This document shows positions 38,666-51,371 of a DNA stretch of 64,000 bases, piece after piece; position 1 is the stretch's first letter, and each line of letters starts with the position of its first letter. The notes beneath the pieces were generated by a model. That model was not told where the DNA came from. It made no database searches and saw only the letters and a program-made list of their open reading frames with translations. The DNA is from Dromaius novaehollandiae (taxonomy: Eukaryota > Chordata > Aves > Casuariiformes > Dromaiidae): positions 68,238,941-68,302,940 of the forward strand of contig NC_088130.1 of the NCBI RefSeq assembly GCF_036370855.1. Direction: 5' to 3'. A program made the translations under genes and the position numbers.

Positions 38666-41600
38666 AAGCATATATAAGCATTTAAGTGCTCTGACAGCGT
38701 CCAGTTTCCCACTATTTCTGGAAGAACATTTGTGACTACTTGTTCCAAGATACTGACAGATTAAATTTTTGCAATTATTTAATTCTTCAGGGGAGATAAT
38801 GTCGTTCCATCTTTCTCTGGTTCTCTCTGCATTTATGCTACTTGTCTTGGACTTGCGACAGAGTCGATACGACTTTGGTGAAGCGGCTACGGGTTACACC
38901 ACACCTGCCTGATACCATCTTTGCAACTTTTTTAGGCTTGAAGACTAGACAGTGCGGTGGAAGATTACACTGGGGAGACAAAGGAAGCAAACAGGAAATC
39001 TTCTAGACTAAGCAAGAGCTGCACATTTTGTTCAAAGCTCTGCGTAAGGAATAGGTGCAAATCTGTAAAGACTGAGAGCAATGACCCAGGGCACGTCAGG
39101 AGAATTTGCAGAAAAAATGGAAAGCTCAAGAAGGCAAAATGACATTCAAAAAATGTATGCACAGGCTAAATGTCCTGCACAGTTTAAGCAATCACATGAG
39201 CTGTAGCAGAAGGGGATGTTTTCCCCAGGCAGTAAAATTCAGTAAACAGATAACCCATGCTCGTCTGATGAGATACGACCTTCCCTGTCCAGAAGAACAG
39301 GGAAGTTTGTCTGCAGAGAGACGAATGTTTTAGCAAGGTCGGATCGCTGATGTGCTGCTTCCGTTTCCAGACCACTAGGACTAAAGGTTTGCACAACCAC
39401 AGCAGCATTAAAATAAATGCACAAGACGTGAGAAGTGAATTTACACCCTAAGGCTTGAAAGGCCAGAGAAGCAGACAGGCCTCTGCCGGGAGTTCAGCAA
39501 TTTGTTACAGGACACTGAGAAGCCCGGTCAGTTTGGGAAAAATCAACGCAACAGCTGTGCCTAGATGCTTATTAGTAAAGACACAACGATTTTAAAAAGT
39601 GAAATATTTGCAACAACCTTGCCAGAGAGCATAGCTTTCTGGAGCATCAAATTGCTAAAAAGACTGCATTTCTTCCCAGGATAGGCTTGCAAACGCTGAC
39701 AGCTTGAAAGTCCATCCAGAGAGTCAGGGATGCACACAAATACACGCTTGCTTCTTATTTTTTCCTACTTTATTTTTTGCTCACCTTCAGGGATGTTGTG
39801 CCCACCTGGAGAAATTTTGGAACAAGCAGAAAAGATTCAGAAGAGCAGGAATTGCACGCGATGCATCACTGACCTTTGCCTAACACCGCATGTGTCGCGG
39901 GGATGTAGTCACAACCTTACGGGAAGATATCTAGCACAAGGAATCCATCAGTGGATTATACTTGTGAGAACTGATGGGATTGTTGTTATAATCACGATTT
40001 TCTCGCCAAAGCATGCTTGTGCTGTACACTACGTTGGATACACAGCTCCAGAGAACATTTCCAAGGTGACAGCTCAAAAGGACTGCAACGGGAACACTAC
40101 ACGGCTGTTTGCACCACCGCAGAAAATACAATAGAAGTTGGCTTTGCCACAAAGTGAGAAAAAAAGGCCTAGGGACTGATATATGCAATATACCTTAAGT
40201 TTGCGTTGCAAGGCACAATGTGCAGATGAAGTACTGTGGAAAAAAAGGAATGCAACTTCAGGACCAGTCTGGGATTCCTTGGAAATACAGAGAGGCCTTT
40301 TAGAGGAAGGACCCCAGACACGGTATCCAAGCAAGAAATGAATAACCTCAAAATGATCAGAGGTAAAAAATGAGGAATTTTTTCAAAATCAGAAAAAAAG
40401 CCTAAGAAAAGATTAAACACATGGAATGAAGAAAGCCACTGGCAAAAACCAGCTCTGGTGCCTGACTTTGCTGGAGCATCGTGATCCCGTTACGTACACA
40501 AACCGACTGCTCAGATAAATAAGTAAAACCCTCTGTGTGCTTTTGAACTTAGGGAATTAAAATCTGGAAGCCAGCGCAATCCCTGGATTTCTCACTCTCC
40601 TTCAAGGGCCCCACTGCCAGCTCTCAGCCTTCCTCGGGCACAGAGGGAGAGGAGCCCGCCACGCCGCGAGGGGAGACTCGTGCCGATACGGGATGGATGC
40701 GCGCGGCTTCCTAGCGAGGCATTTCCAGAGCGTGCACGTTTCATAGCAGCGGATACTCCTTCTGCCAGGGCTAAGGGAAGATGCAGATGAGCATGAGGCC
40801 AAACCTCCTGCTTTTCGCCCACAGCCCCGCCTGCTCTAAAGCACTGCGCAAAGCTTTCCGCGGCAGTGCAAACCAGCGTGCCTGCAGCAAATATCCTCAT
40901 TAAAGCCTGAATTCATTCTGAAATCACACATTTGCTGCCAACTGCATATAGACTTGAATAGTTGCTAAGCAAAGACTGCTTCTAGGTTATAAAATCACAG
41001 TAGATTTGGGACAGTTTATTCAGATGCACCTGAAAATTAAGTGAAAAACGCCTGATCAGCTCACTCAAAGAAGGGCTCGGATACCTGCTGATTCCATAAG
41101 CCTCAAAACCACAGCTTGCAAGCTTAAAAAGACCCCAGAATAAACAAACTCCTAAAATAAACAAAAACCCAGCCTCAAACAAAACAGATCCACGGCTGAA
41201 TTACTTCTTTGCAGAGTTTTATGAATGAGACAGTTGAAAATGTGCCACCTCCAAGTACGCTACCCATGTAAACTTTAACCAACCTACTGCACTTCAATAA
41301 CGCAGTTGGGAATTTCGCACTTCTGCAGTTGTGTAAAGGAGGAGGAAAAAAAAAAATCAACTCTTTGAAGGCCTTGAATTGGGCAAAAACTTAGGTTGTC
41401 CTAAATCTGTATGTCCAGTGTTTAGATCCCTCTGCCAAAAGCAGAAAATATGAAGTTTGTCAAGCAAGCGCAAGGCAGAGGGAGAGCGACTGTGCGCAGC
41501 CAAGAGAAGCAAGAGGAGCCGAGATGTTCGGCTCCACGGGAAAAGCCCATGTGCCCCTGGGGTCCCAGCTTCGCCTGGGCGATAGGAAATCCTAATGGGT

Positions 41601-43039
41601 AGGTAATGGGCTTATATAAAGCAAAAAAGGGCCTTTTATGGCTCAGGCCTTGCCGAAGACCTGCTGAAGACAGCGCAGCTGACAAGAGACGCCTGCTAGG
41701 TGAAGATGCGGCAGCAAAGAATTAACTCACGTATCCAGGTTACCAAGTCTGTTCAGGATAAAATTACAGATCCGTGCTCCCTTTATCAGCCTTTTCCTAA
41801 AGGAAAAACAACACTATAAACGTCAACCAATATTCCAGCTGTCAACGTCAGAGATGATTATATGCTAATTATTTTCAGAAAAGGGAATTGCACGCTTTTA
41901 GTCTAGCTGATATAATTTACAGAACTTTCACAATGAAGAAAAACTCACTGGAACGAAGTTTTAAAAGGGCCTATGATATGAACAAGGAAAGGTGCGGAGA
42001 AAAAAGTCCAGCTGCACGAGAGTCCAAGCGCCAACCTCCAGCCAACGTTCTGCCTTGCCCTGCACCAGCGACGGGCAACCAGCAATGCAAAATAAGCATG
42101 GTGTGCTTGTGACAGTTGTAGCTATCAAGTGAAAAATTAAGCTTCGGGAACATGACCCACGCTTTCGTGTTTCAGCAATACACCCAAACAAGCACTCGGC
42201 TTTGCTGCAAGAGGCACCACTTGTCCTGGGTGTCCCGTCTGGATGATGCACAAATTCTGACCCAGCTTTCTACAACGATATTTATCTGTGCGTCACCATT
42301 TGGGACAGTTTTCTGAAGTTACTTTTTCATAGCAGTTGTCATGCTCAGGGGGAGGGGTTTTTCTCCCCCTGCCCGGGAAAGGGGTGAGGGAGAAGGAAAT
42401 TTCGTTGACCTCCTGTTTAGAGGCAGTTTGGTCCTTCCCTCGCTTGCAAAGGGTCCCTGCCCACCTGCGAGGCCTCTAGCACTGCCTTCCCTCTCGCTGC
42501 TGTTCAGCCTCCAAGACAGGACAGCAGGGGCTGAAGCATGCTGACAGCACAAACCACTCTCATTTCACAGCTAAAGGATATTCCTTTCGGAAACTCTGAC
42601 CCAAAGTCAGAGTTAGTACAGTATTGTACGTGTGCACTTGCTTGTTTAGCTGCCCAGACCGTCCTCCCCCAACACCAAAGGCGGCAGGAGACGAGCACAG
42701 CGATTCAGCTTGCAAATTTGCCCAGTGATGAGGTCCTGGACACGCTTACGCTGGAAACCGGCGCGATGCTGCGGCATCATCCCAAACATCCCGCCAAGCC
42801 AGAAAGAACATTTCTTGGGACAACTGGGACCAAGTTCCTCTCTGCTGTCACTGCAGAGGGGTCCAAAACAGCACACAAGCCTGGGATTTGAAACCAAGCA
42901 CGGAAATACAACCCCATCTCCCCTTCGCCAGCTCAGTTTAACACACCACTTTCATTTCTCTCGCTGCTGCTGACCTTTTCGGTAAGATTTGCTCATGCAA
43001 CGGGCTCCCTGCAGCTCGTTTCGCAAAGTCGTGCTTTTA

Positions 43040-43520
43040 CATAACAGCGGCCACAAAGACGAAGCCGGAGCCGGCGGCGTCCTCCGGTCCCTCCCCCGAG
43101 GATGTGGCCCCGCGCCGAGCCCGAGCATCCGCTCGCGGCGAGGCGGGCGGCCGGGCAGGCAGCGCTGCAGGAAGATGGCCCTCTTGTTTCCGATGTTTTA
43201 ATCTGCGAGCACCAGACCTGCAAGCGTTACAGACCGGCAGCGGTGACTTCAGCGCCGGGACAGACTCGCTGTCACCAGCCCTTGACGTCGTGGTGGGGGC
43301 AGCCGAGGAAGCGGGCCCTTATCTGCCTTCAGGCTCAGGACGTGCTGGCTAACACCCCCGCGGAGCCTGCAGACCTTTGGCTCCGAAATCGCCGGGAAGT
43401 GGGAAATGCCCCCCCCGACAGACACATACTCCCTTCTCAAGCATTTTGAGCCTCGGCAAGCCGGCAGCTGCGCCCTGAGACTTGTCGCTCCGCGCTGTGC
43501 GGAGGCATCAGCGCCAAGCG
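43040..43520. promoter_or_regulatory. CpG-rich patch in DYM last intron
   Basis: GC-rich with frequent CpG (GCCGGAGCCGGCGGCGTCC near 43063-43081). Weaker than the 50.6-kb island. No exon recognised. Confidence 0.35.
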
Positions 43521-44108
43521 CGGTGCCTCAACGCTCTCTCTGTGCACATTGACATCGAACTTGGTTCGATTGACCCTAACTCCGGCAGCCCTACAAAGAC
43601 AGACCCTCATCGGGGCGTTGACCTCATCGTATCTCCAGGATGCCTTCTCCTCACCGGATTTTTAGGTCAAGATGGCACGTTCAAATTAGCTCCTGGGAAC
43701 AAAACCTTTATCAGCAATAGAGGCCAGCAGTACGTGCGAGGGAGAAGGGAAAGATAACTAATGAGCAAGAGCAAGGATTAGCAACAGGCTGGAGGACACT
43801 TCTGCTCATGGTGTGGCTGGACAACTGCATCTCCCTGGACCGGCTAAGGAAGGGGGAGCGAGGAGCCGACTGGCTCCCAGAAGCAATTCATACGCTTGGT
43901 CTCCTCCAGCAGCCACGGTTTAAAAAGGCAGCGTTTCCCGACAGTGAAACTGTTCTCCTTAAGGCAAACAATTGCTCCAAGCTGAAAAAGGGCCTCAAGT
44001 GAACTGCTCTTTCCTTCTTGCAATAACACATGAAAACCTCGTGGGTTTTCTGCTTTACCATGCTTTAGATGGAGCATCTCCACAGCTGCTTGTCTTCAGT
44101 GAACTTAC

Positions 44109-44141
44109 CATAGTAAGACCTCCTGCTCTGTTAAAGATGGT
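44109..44141 (-). other. Candidate in-frame cassette exon in DYM last intron (33 nt)
   Basis: The acceptor TTTTCTTCATGTTTTAAAG and donor ATG|GTAAGT (minus strand) flank a 33-nt stop-free segment. Read in the phase of the flanking DYM exons it encodes TIFNRAGGLTM. The donor matches consensus at all intronic positions. There is no homology support and it may be a pseudoexon. Confidence 0.15.
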
Positions 44142-46170
44142 CTTTAAAACATGAAGAAAACAGTTCTGGAGAACTGCCCCCCTCAGGCTGGGGAATTTTA
44201 AAAGTCATTTATCTGTAACTACTGTCATGTCCCTCCGGTATTCAACATCTCTGCCTCCTTTCTCTCTGCGTGTTCGGGTCCAGGGTGTTCACCCCGGTGA
44301 CAACACTCAGTCTTTGCTGGTCTCAGCACAGAAGAACCGAGCTTGGCCAAACCTGGTGGGAAAGATAAGCCAGAGGAATTCAAACACAGTTTTGCTGCCT
44401 GATCTATGCTCAGAGCTAGAGCTGCTGCTTGAACGCTGCAGCAAAGGAAGGGAAATGCTCCTCCTGAAGCTGCTGGATGCGGTCGCAGCATTACCAAGCT
44501 GAAGCCCACCCAGGGTATACTCTTCTTTTGCTGGGAAATTGTCACTTAAGTACGCGTTCCTTCTTTCTCCAACGACGGGAGCTTAGACTACCTATCCACG
44601 CCTGCACAGCACATCCCTACTGCTATACTGGCTTCAGAGCCGCAGGCTCATTGCTCTCGCTGCAGTTCAAACATCTTTTGTGATGAAGGAACTGGAATAA
44701 ATTACCTAGCTGGCATGCAAGGAGTAAATGCAATGCATGTCCTGTTCTTCCCTGTCTCCCAGACTGTAGGAGCCTACGGTGGCTGGAAACACCTAGCACC
44801 TGCCCGGAGTGCTGCTCCGGTCAGGAAGCGCTATGAGAAAAGCTGACAGCCACCTACAGCAACAATCACTCAGAGCAGGCACAACAATTCAGTAAATCGA
44901 CTGGATAAAAGCACTGCAGCTTGCACCAAAGGTTGTGACAATATTATTCTCCGTATGGGAACGCAGTTGAGACAACCATCAGCTGACAAAGCACGCTTCC
45001 TCCTCACTCTCACTTCGTGGTGTCGTTACTGTAAACATCTCAGACATATCTCTAATTTATGCATTTAATTAAAAGATATCTATAACATTCATGCTGTTTA
45101 CATTTAACCCAACACTGCAATGAAAGCTGTAATTGTGTCTAGGATTTATATGCTGTACTCGAATTTATTTTGATTCCTTGATTTAAGCATAAACATAGAA
45201 GTGAAAACGTGTCAAATCACAAAAGTGGGAAAGATTATATTCCATTACCTAGTTCATCTGTCAACCAGGGCAGAAACGTTCTGGGGAATATTTTTCTCAA
45301 TCTACCATATGTCATGGAAGCTTAATTTAAATGACTAATTCAGAAAAGACACCTAAACCTTAAAAGTGGAAGAGCAAAAGGACCAGCGTAATTGCAACTT
45401 GGCTGCACCATGTTTTCTCTCCTTGCCTTGTTTCCAATTGCTCACAACTCTCCAAATCTTGCAGCTTCTGGGATTAAATTTTAGAATTTGACCTCAGCCA
45501 CATTATCTTACATTGGAGGGGAAAAAAAAAAAGGAATGAGGAACAATTGGTATTAAAAAGAGCATTAGCAAAACTAAAAAATCCATTTTAAATGGAACTT
45601 TTTTCCCTTTCCAGTCACCTTGCCTGTTCTGAAGGTTTGCAGTAGCAAACGAACACATGGGTTGGAAACAGCTCTCAACTGAGGAGAAAAAAACGTCAGA
45701 GCATCTCAGCGTAATTTTACTTTGCTTTGACCAAAGTCGCAAGGTATTTGGAAACAACACGTCATGCACATGCAGCGCATTTGGCACCGGCCTTTTCATT
45801 ATACTCACAACATATGCAGCTAAGTAAAGAAGGCTGCACAGCACATGCAAAGCAGATTTAGTCGCAGTGAAAAATGTCATAAAAGTACAGAGTACGCAGG
45901 GTGGCTTTCTACGGGATGGAGGAGGAGGAGGAGGGCAACTGGGGAAATGTTACTTTGCTTGAACAAATGAGGAGCTCCGAAGTTAACACCGGCCGGGCTC
46001 TGGCTCCGAGCCCCCATGTACATGTCCCCCATGGGGAGTTACGGGGCTGCTCAGCCAGAGCTCTGGGCTCCGGCCAAGCTGCTGTGAAGCCAGCAGAGCA
46101 CTGCAGGTCTGGGGAGAGAAGCTCCTCTACGCTCTCTTCCGAAAAAAAACCCCGGATCACAAGGAATATG

Positions 46171-46201
46171 GTGTGTGTATATATATATATGGTATATATA
46201 T
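46171..46201. repeat. Compound GT/AT microsatellite
   Basis: GTGTGTGT followed by AT units and GGTATATATAT. Confidence 0.9.
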
Positions 46202-49200
46202 TTAAGGAATAAGGTATATATTTTTAAATTCCACAGCCAAATCAATGCCAGGTAAAGTAGGAGCCCTTGCATGGTATGCAGCATCTCAAGAACTTGCATG
46301 AAGAATCAGATTCAGTTGCTATATTCATTTCCAACTTTGTTGGATATTTCACAGCGCAATGAAAGGCCGAGACCAGACTTCAGTCTAAGCATGAAGAAAT
46401 AGTTCATTCTTCTCTTTTGGTAGTTTATGCTGCAGTCAGTGACTGGAGTCTGTATGTCGTCTCCCAGCCCTCCCCTCCATGACGTTTGCAGAACACCAGG
46501 CCCTGCATTTCTCACTGTAGGCCCAGCCTTGGCTTTGGCAAGGACCCTCTGGCACCCGGGGAGGAGCAGCAAGGAAAACGTCCCTCATCCTGGGGGACAT
46601 CAGGAAAATGCCACCACTTGCCTCTTTTCCTCCCCGCAAACCACGTTGCTAACTCTTTGCTCTTGTTTGCAATTGCAACTATTGCCAATTGCTGCTCGTC
46701 ACTGCTGCAGAACGGCCTCCTGGATCAGGACTGCTTGGGGCATCTTCGACAGCCTGCCCGGGACCTGACATGTCAGACACTGCACAGTCCCTCTCGTGCT
46801 GACAGTGCTACTGGTACAGCACAACCACACTTCTGATTCAACGACGGAGGAAACCCTTACAGCAGACTTCCCGTATGTCAGGATACAGAAATATTTTTCT
46901 GCTCCCTACAGGATACACAAAGAATTGCATATTTAATTTTTTAAAACCCACATTTTGGTATCTGGCTATTTCCGCACAACACCAATTTTGTATTTTGCAT
47001 GTTGGCTGTTCTTTTTCAGGAGAAAAGCCAAATGTTAACTACGAGTTAAGAGGCAACCAGCCACCATGAGACTACCACTGCTGCTTGCTCATTCTGGTTG
47101 GTTCTGTGTTTTTGTTATAGTCTGTTAAACTCTTCCTAGTTTTTATCACTGGTTGACAAAAGATGCTAACTGTACCATCAGCACATGCTGAACAGAAAAT
47201 CCTACGTTCCCATCAGTGCTTCTCTTTCCTAGGCTACTTGTTGAACAGCTCTTTCACCCAATTTTTACATAATTATGAATTTTAATCACAAACTCAAACA
47301 ACTTTCTTACTGCCTGGTCAACTGATACATTCGCAAAACCCCATAACTGACCCTCCACCTTCTCCCTGTTTCGCTCAGAGCCCAGCTCTGCTCCTGTTCA
47401 GGTTCAAAGGAATTCTTAAGTTTACAACATCCATAGTTTCCTGATGGTCTAATCCTGGGTCAGAAAGAAAAAAACCTTTAATAACTGTTGTTATAGGACA
47501 CTATTCCACCTTCTAAAGCCTCTGCATGTAACTGCATGAATTCTCATCTGTTGCCTTAATGGGAAGCAGTTAATTATAATCCACAAGCTGCCACAGGCAA
47601 GGCTGAAGCATTAATCAGCCCGGCTGGTTCCAGGGCTGTAGCTGGAGTTACAGTTCTGCATTGCAGTCAACGGACTAAAACCAGGTAACTGCAGAGCTGA
47701 GACCATCCCAGCAGAAACACAGAGGGGAAGAGCTGCACATGGCAGAAAAAGCTCTTGCACTGCTCATTTCATTCCTCCTAGAGTGGTTTATTTTGCTTTT
47801 TACGTTTCTCTTGCTTTGAAGAATTACCCTACGAACATGCATTTCTCCTGGCTGAGTAGAGCACACTTTGTCATCTAAACTTCTTAGTTTTTTTTCTCAA
47901 AACTGGTTTTGGAAAACCAAAACACCGCAGACTTCTGTGGAAAGCTGACCTGCGTAGCTACGTTATTGACTATCTCTGCTGAAGTAACTCCCATAACTGC
48001 AGGAGAAGGTGATTTCATGCCAGTGTAATTACTCTGTTTGGTGGAGAAGGCAATTACTCTGGAATGAAGTGACTGGACCCAGAACGCAGCCTCCAGAAGG
48101 GAACTGGAAGACTTTCGAGGGGTGGTGGGGGGAGACACATTAAGCCTCCACGTAAATATTAGTCTCCACGTCGAACGGCAGCTTGGGAATAGGAGTGTCC
48201 TGTGCTAGCCCACCCTTCGTCTTCCTCTTGGCCAATGCAGCTCATTCCTGAGCTGCAGGATCACTGTTACTGAAGTCACTCACCCGCCGCGCAGCCCTCC
48301 CGAGCAGCCTCGGCCGGTTGTGCAACACCCCGTCCTGTTCCATTCCTTCATCGCTGGATGGAAGCCGCTTCTCCAGATTCCAGAAAGATGTGCACAGGCC
48401 TACGTACGAGCAGCGAGCATATTCCCTGGAAGCAGATTCCCTAGAGAACTCGGATCGAATTACTAGTAGGATGTAAAGGAGGCAGTCAAAATATATAAAA
48501 CTTTGGATTTTCAAAAAAAAACCCACCAGCATAACGCTGAAGTCTTACCAGTGCTTCCGAAAACCCTACATGTAAGGCTTGCATACACTGTATTCACAGT
48601 TATACACTTAAATTATTATCAGATGTTCCCCCGAATTAGTCCATCATCAGCCAGTCATTTATCTTGCGAGCATTAAGGAAACTGAAGATGTTGTGCAAGG
48701 CCTGAAGGGAGAAACAGGGTGAAATCGTACGGAGCTTCTCCTCATGGTAGCAACGGTCTTTTGGGGACCATGACAGGCTCACCGTTTTTTCCACGTGTAA
48801 AGCAAGTTTGAATTTGAATGCAGGTGCCTATGGGTGGCACCTCTTGGGCCCTGACCATCAGCAGCGTCTCATCTATAGACATGAAGGATCTCGCGCTCAA
48901 GCACGCACAGCCTTTGTCAGTTTTTTCACTTCGCTGGTTCACAGTAGAAAGGAACCATGTTCTGCCTGAGGTTCGCAGTAGTATATGTGGTATGCTATTC
49001 AAGAATGCCTTTTTTTTTTTTTTAAGGAACATCATGCTTATACTATGCAAAATTTTAAAAAGCGAGGAATGCAAAATTCATAGTACTTTCAAGTTTTACT
49101 TTAGCTCCAATCACAACTGTGAAAGCATCTGATTTTTATGATTCTCAGCTATGTCAGCACGAGGTCAAGTCATCTATTTATCTTCTCTTGGAACAGCTTC

Positions 49201-49910
49201 GCCTTGCAGGAGCCGGGCTACGAGCAGGGTCCCTAGGCGGCATCAGCCACGGGCTGCTCTGGGGACACCAGGCGAGTCTCAGGGAGGGGCAGACCAGCCT
49301 GGCGTGCCTCTTCCATAGGTTGCAGACTAGCTGTGCTCAGCAACTTCTTGTTAACAGATGAGGAATCCAAAATTGTAACAAAGTTAAGGGAGCTAAGGGA
49401 GCTCTAAACATTTTTACAGTGATTCATTTTTCATAAAAAGGAGAAAGTTCTGATAACAACAGTGCAAAAATTCTGTTTACAGGATCTTCACATAAGAAGC
49501 AATGAAATTAAGTAAGGCTGCATTAGTTGCTACTGCTGTCAATTAACACAGCAGCCACTTCCAGACACAATAATTGCCATATGTGCACGAAGCTTTACCT
49601 CTGCGCTTATTAATTTCGTACGCAGGAGGTTACAGCTATCGATTGCATTAGGACATATTGATACGTTACAATAGCAAAGCTCCCGCCGCAACGCGTTGTT
49701 GCACAAACTGACATGATCTGAGCGGTACAGAAACAGCAGTCTGTGCCCATCGGCAGACAACCGGCTGACGGTCGTTTCTCCACCCGCTCTTAAGCCCACA
49801 AACGCGGTATTGCAACAGGAGAATGACAGCAGCTAGCTCAGCTGGCTCAGGGCAAAACTTAACAGGGTCTTGAGACAGATGCTGACTATTAGAGAAATGC
49901 AAAATCACTC

Positions 49911-49976
49911 TATGTGTATATATATATAAAATCTATATCTATATATATAAAATCTATAAAATCTATAAATATATAA
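49911..49976. repeat. AT-rich tandem repeat
   Basis: (TA)n followed by several copies of AAAATCTAT / AAATCTATA units. Confidence 0.9.
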
Positions 49977-50402
49977 GATCTGCCACATGGAGAATTTGCT
50001 CCTGGCAGGAGTGACTGCCATCCAGAACTACTCTGCAAACTTCAGAGCAATCTGAAGTTCGGTGCATCTCTGAAAAACAGGCATTTGAACTCTTATCGCT
50101 CATTCTCAGGATTTTTAAAAGTGCGTTTGGCTTTTGAGGTTTGCTGAAAACTAAATACATACCTAAAGATAACGGCATCTGTGTACTAACTAAAAAAAGC
50201 GGTGGCTGTCTTGCTCCCCACCCCCCCAGTCTGGCACAGGACAGATGGGTTTCTAGGTCCATGCAAACACAGTGATATATTCAGAAAAATTTGCACCCTA
50301 CTTGCACTTGGGTTTTGTTGTCAGCTCATCTGCATAATTAAAAATACACATCTCTCTTTCTGATTCTGGTGAAGCTTCTACAAATCAAATGATCTACTTG
50401 AA

Positions 50403-50416
50403 CCCCCCCCCCCCCC
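50403..50416. repeat. Poly-C tract
   Basis: Fourteen C in a row; a G-quadruplex-capable run on the minus (DYM sense) strand. Confidence 0.95.
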
Positions 50417-50559
50417 GTAAACAATAAAACATTATTTGTACCTTCACATAAATCTTAATTTTCCCTTTTCTAGTTTAGCCAATGTATTTTGAGCAAGAAA
50501 TGATTAAATTCTCGTAACACAGGAATATCTGTAGGGATATTTAGGAATTATTTAAAACG

Positions 50560-51070
50560 TGCTTGCAACGGTGGGGCAAAGGAGCACGCCTAGCAGACAG
50601 ACGTATTGAGTTTGGTGCATTGGGAAGGCTACAGGGAGACGGCGTCGGTGACTTTTTGAGAAGTCGGAAAGGCCACGGGAGCTTTTCACAAAGGGGCCGC
50701 GGAGCGACAAGCAAGCCGAAACGGTTAACCCGTCCTTCCCCTCCCGCGCCGAGCAGCGCGGCACGTTTCGTCAGCGAGGTTTGGCAACGCGAGAGATCCT
50801 GCAACCAATTTCATTTCCTGATAAGCGAGCGCTCCGCGGGGGAAAGTCAGCCAGAGGCTGCCGGAGCCGTCAAGCGCCCCGGCGGGCCGGAGAGGCTCCT
50901 GCGAGGAGCCAGCCTGTCTCCGGCTTATCGCCGCCGTGCCGAGCGGCACCAGGGCCGCCGGCCTCCTCCGGGGCCTCCTCCGGCCCCCGAAAGCCCGGCC
51001 GGCTCCGGCGGCCGGCTCGCGCTGTGCTTTAAGCGACCGAGCCGCAAGCGTGCGGCCGCGAAAACACGCC
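50560..51070. promoter_or_regulatory. Intronic CpG island
   Basis: About 60 CpG dinucleotides in roughly 510 bp by hand count, with GC well above the flanks, which are AT-rich on both sides. It lies in the last DYM intron, about 10 kb downstream of the penultimate exon. C runs border it at 50403-50416 and 51120-51130. The ORFs on both strands inside it are Arg/Ala/Pro/Gly-rich, as chance ORFs in CpG islands usually are. It could be an alternative or antisense promoter, or an orphan island. Confidence 0.6.
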
Positions 51071-51341
51071 TGGGGATGCAACTCTGAACCATCTTTGTGC
51101 GTTAACTGTGACTTAAAATCCCCCCCCCCCCGCCCTTTTAACAGGGAAAATCCAAATACAGAAGAATAAATCAATCGTGTACGGATAAATTTTGGCAAGA
51201 TGAGACGAGGAGGGACATATTTTCCCGAGGAACTGGAGGCTGCCCTGCTTGCAAAGCTGGACACCACAATTCAAAGATTCCTGCTTTTAAACGAAAAGGG
51301 ATTTTTCTAAAAAGTTATCTTCACAGATACCCTCGATAATT

Positions 51342-51371
51342 TTACTGCATTACTGCATTAACTGCATTAAC
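51342..51371. repeat. Short tandem repeat, ACTGCATTA units
   Basis: Three near-perfect head-to-tail ACTGCATT(A) units. Confidence 0.9.

Noticed and set aside
41731..41796. 66-nt minus-strand segment with a very good acceptor (TTTTTCCTTTAG) and GTGAGT donor
   Set aside because: It contains a stop in the DYM phase, so it could only be a poison exon; there is no independent support.
47950..48103. 154-nt minus-strand open segment (SLLEAAFWVQSLHSR..) with splice-like ends
   Set aside because: Wrong length and phase for DYM, stop in phase 0, and no homologue recognised; treated as a pseudoexon.
48640..48710. Terminal-exon-like minus-strand sequence (ALHNIFSFLNARKINDWL.. then stop)
   Set aside because: Good acceptor but no matching family and no place in the DYM protein; likely chance.
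50725..51267. 180-codon minus-strand ORF and 174-codon plus-strand ORF in the CpG island
   Set aside because: Low-complexity Arg/Ala/Pro/Gly composition on both strands, as expected for stop-poor CpG DNA.
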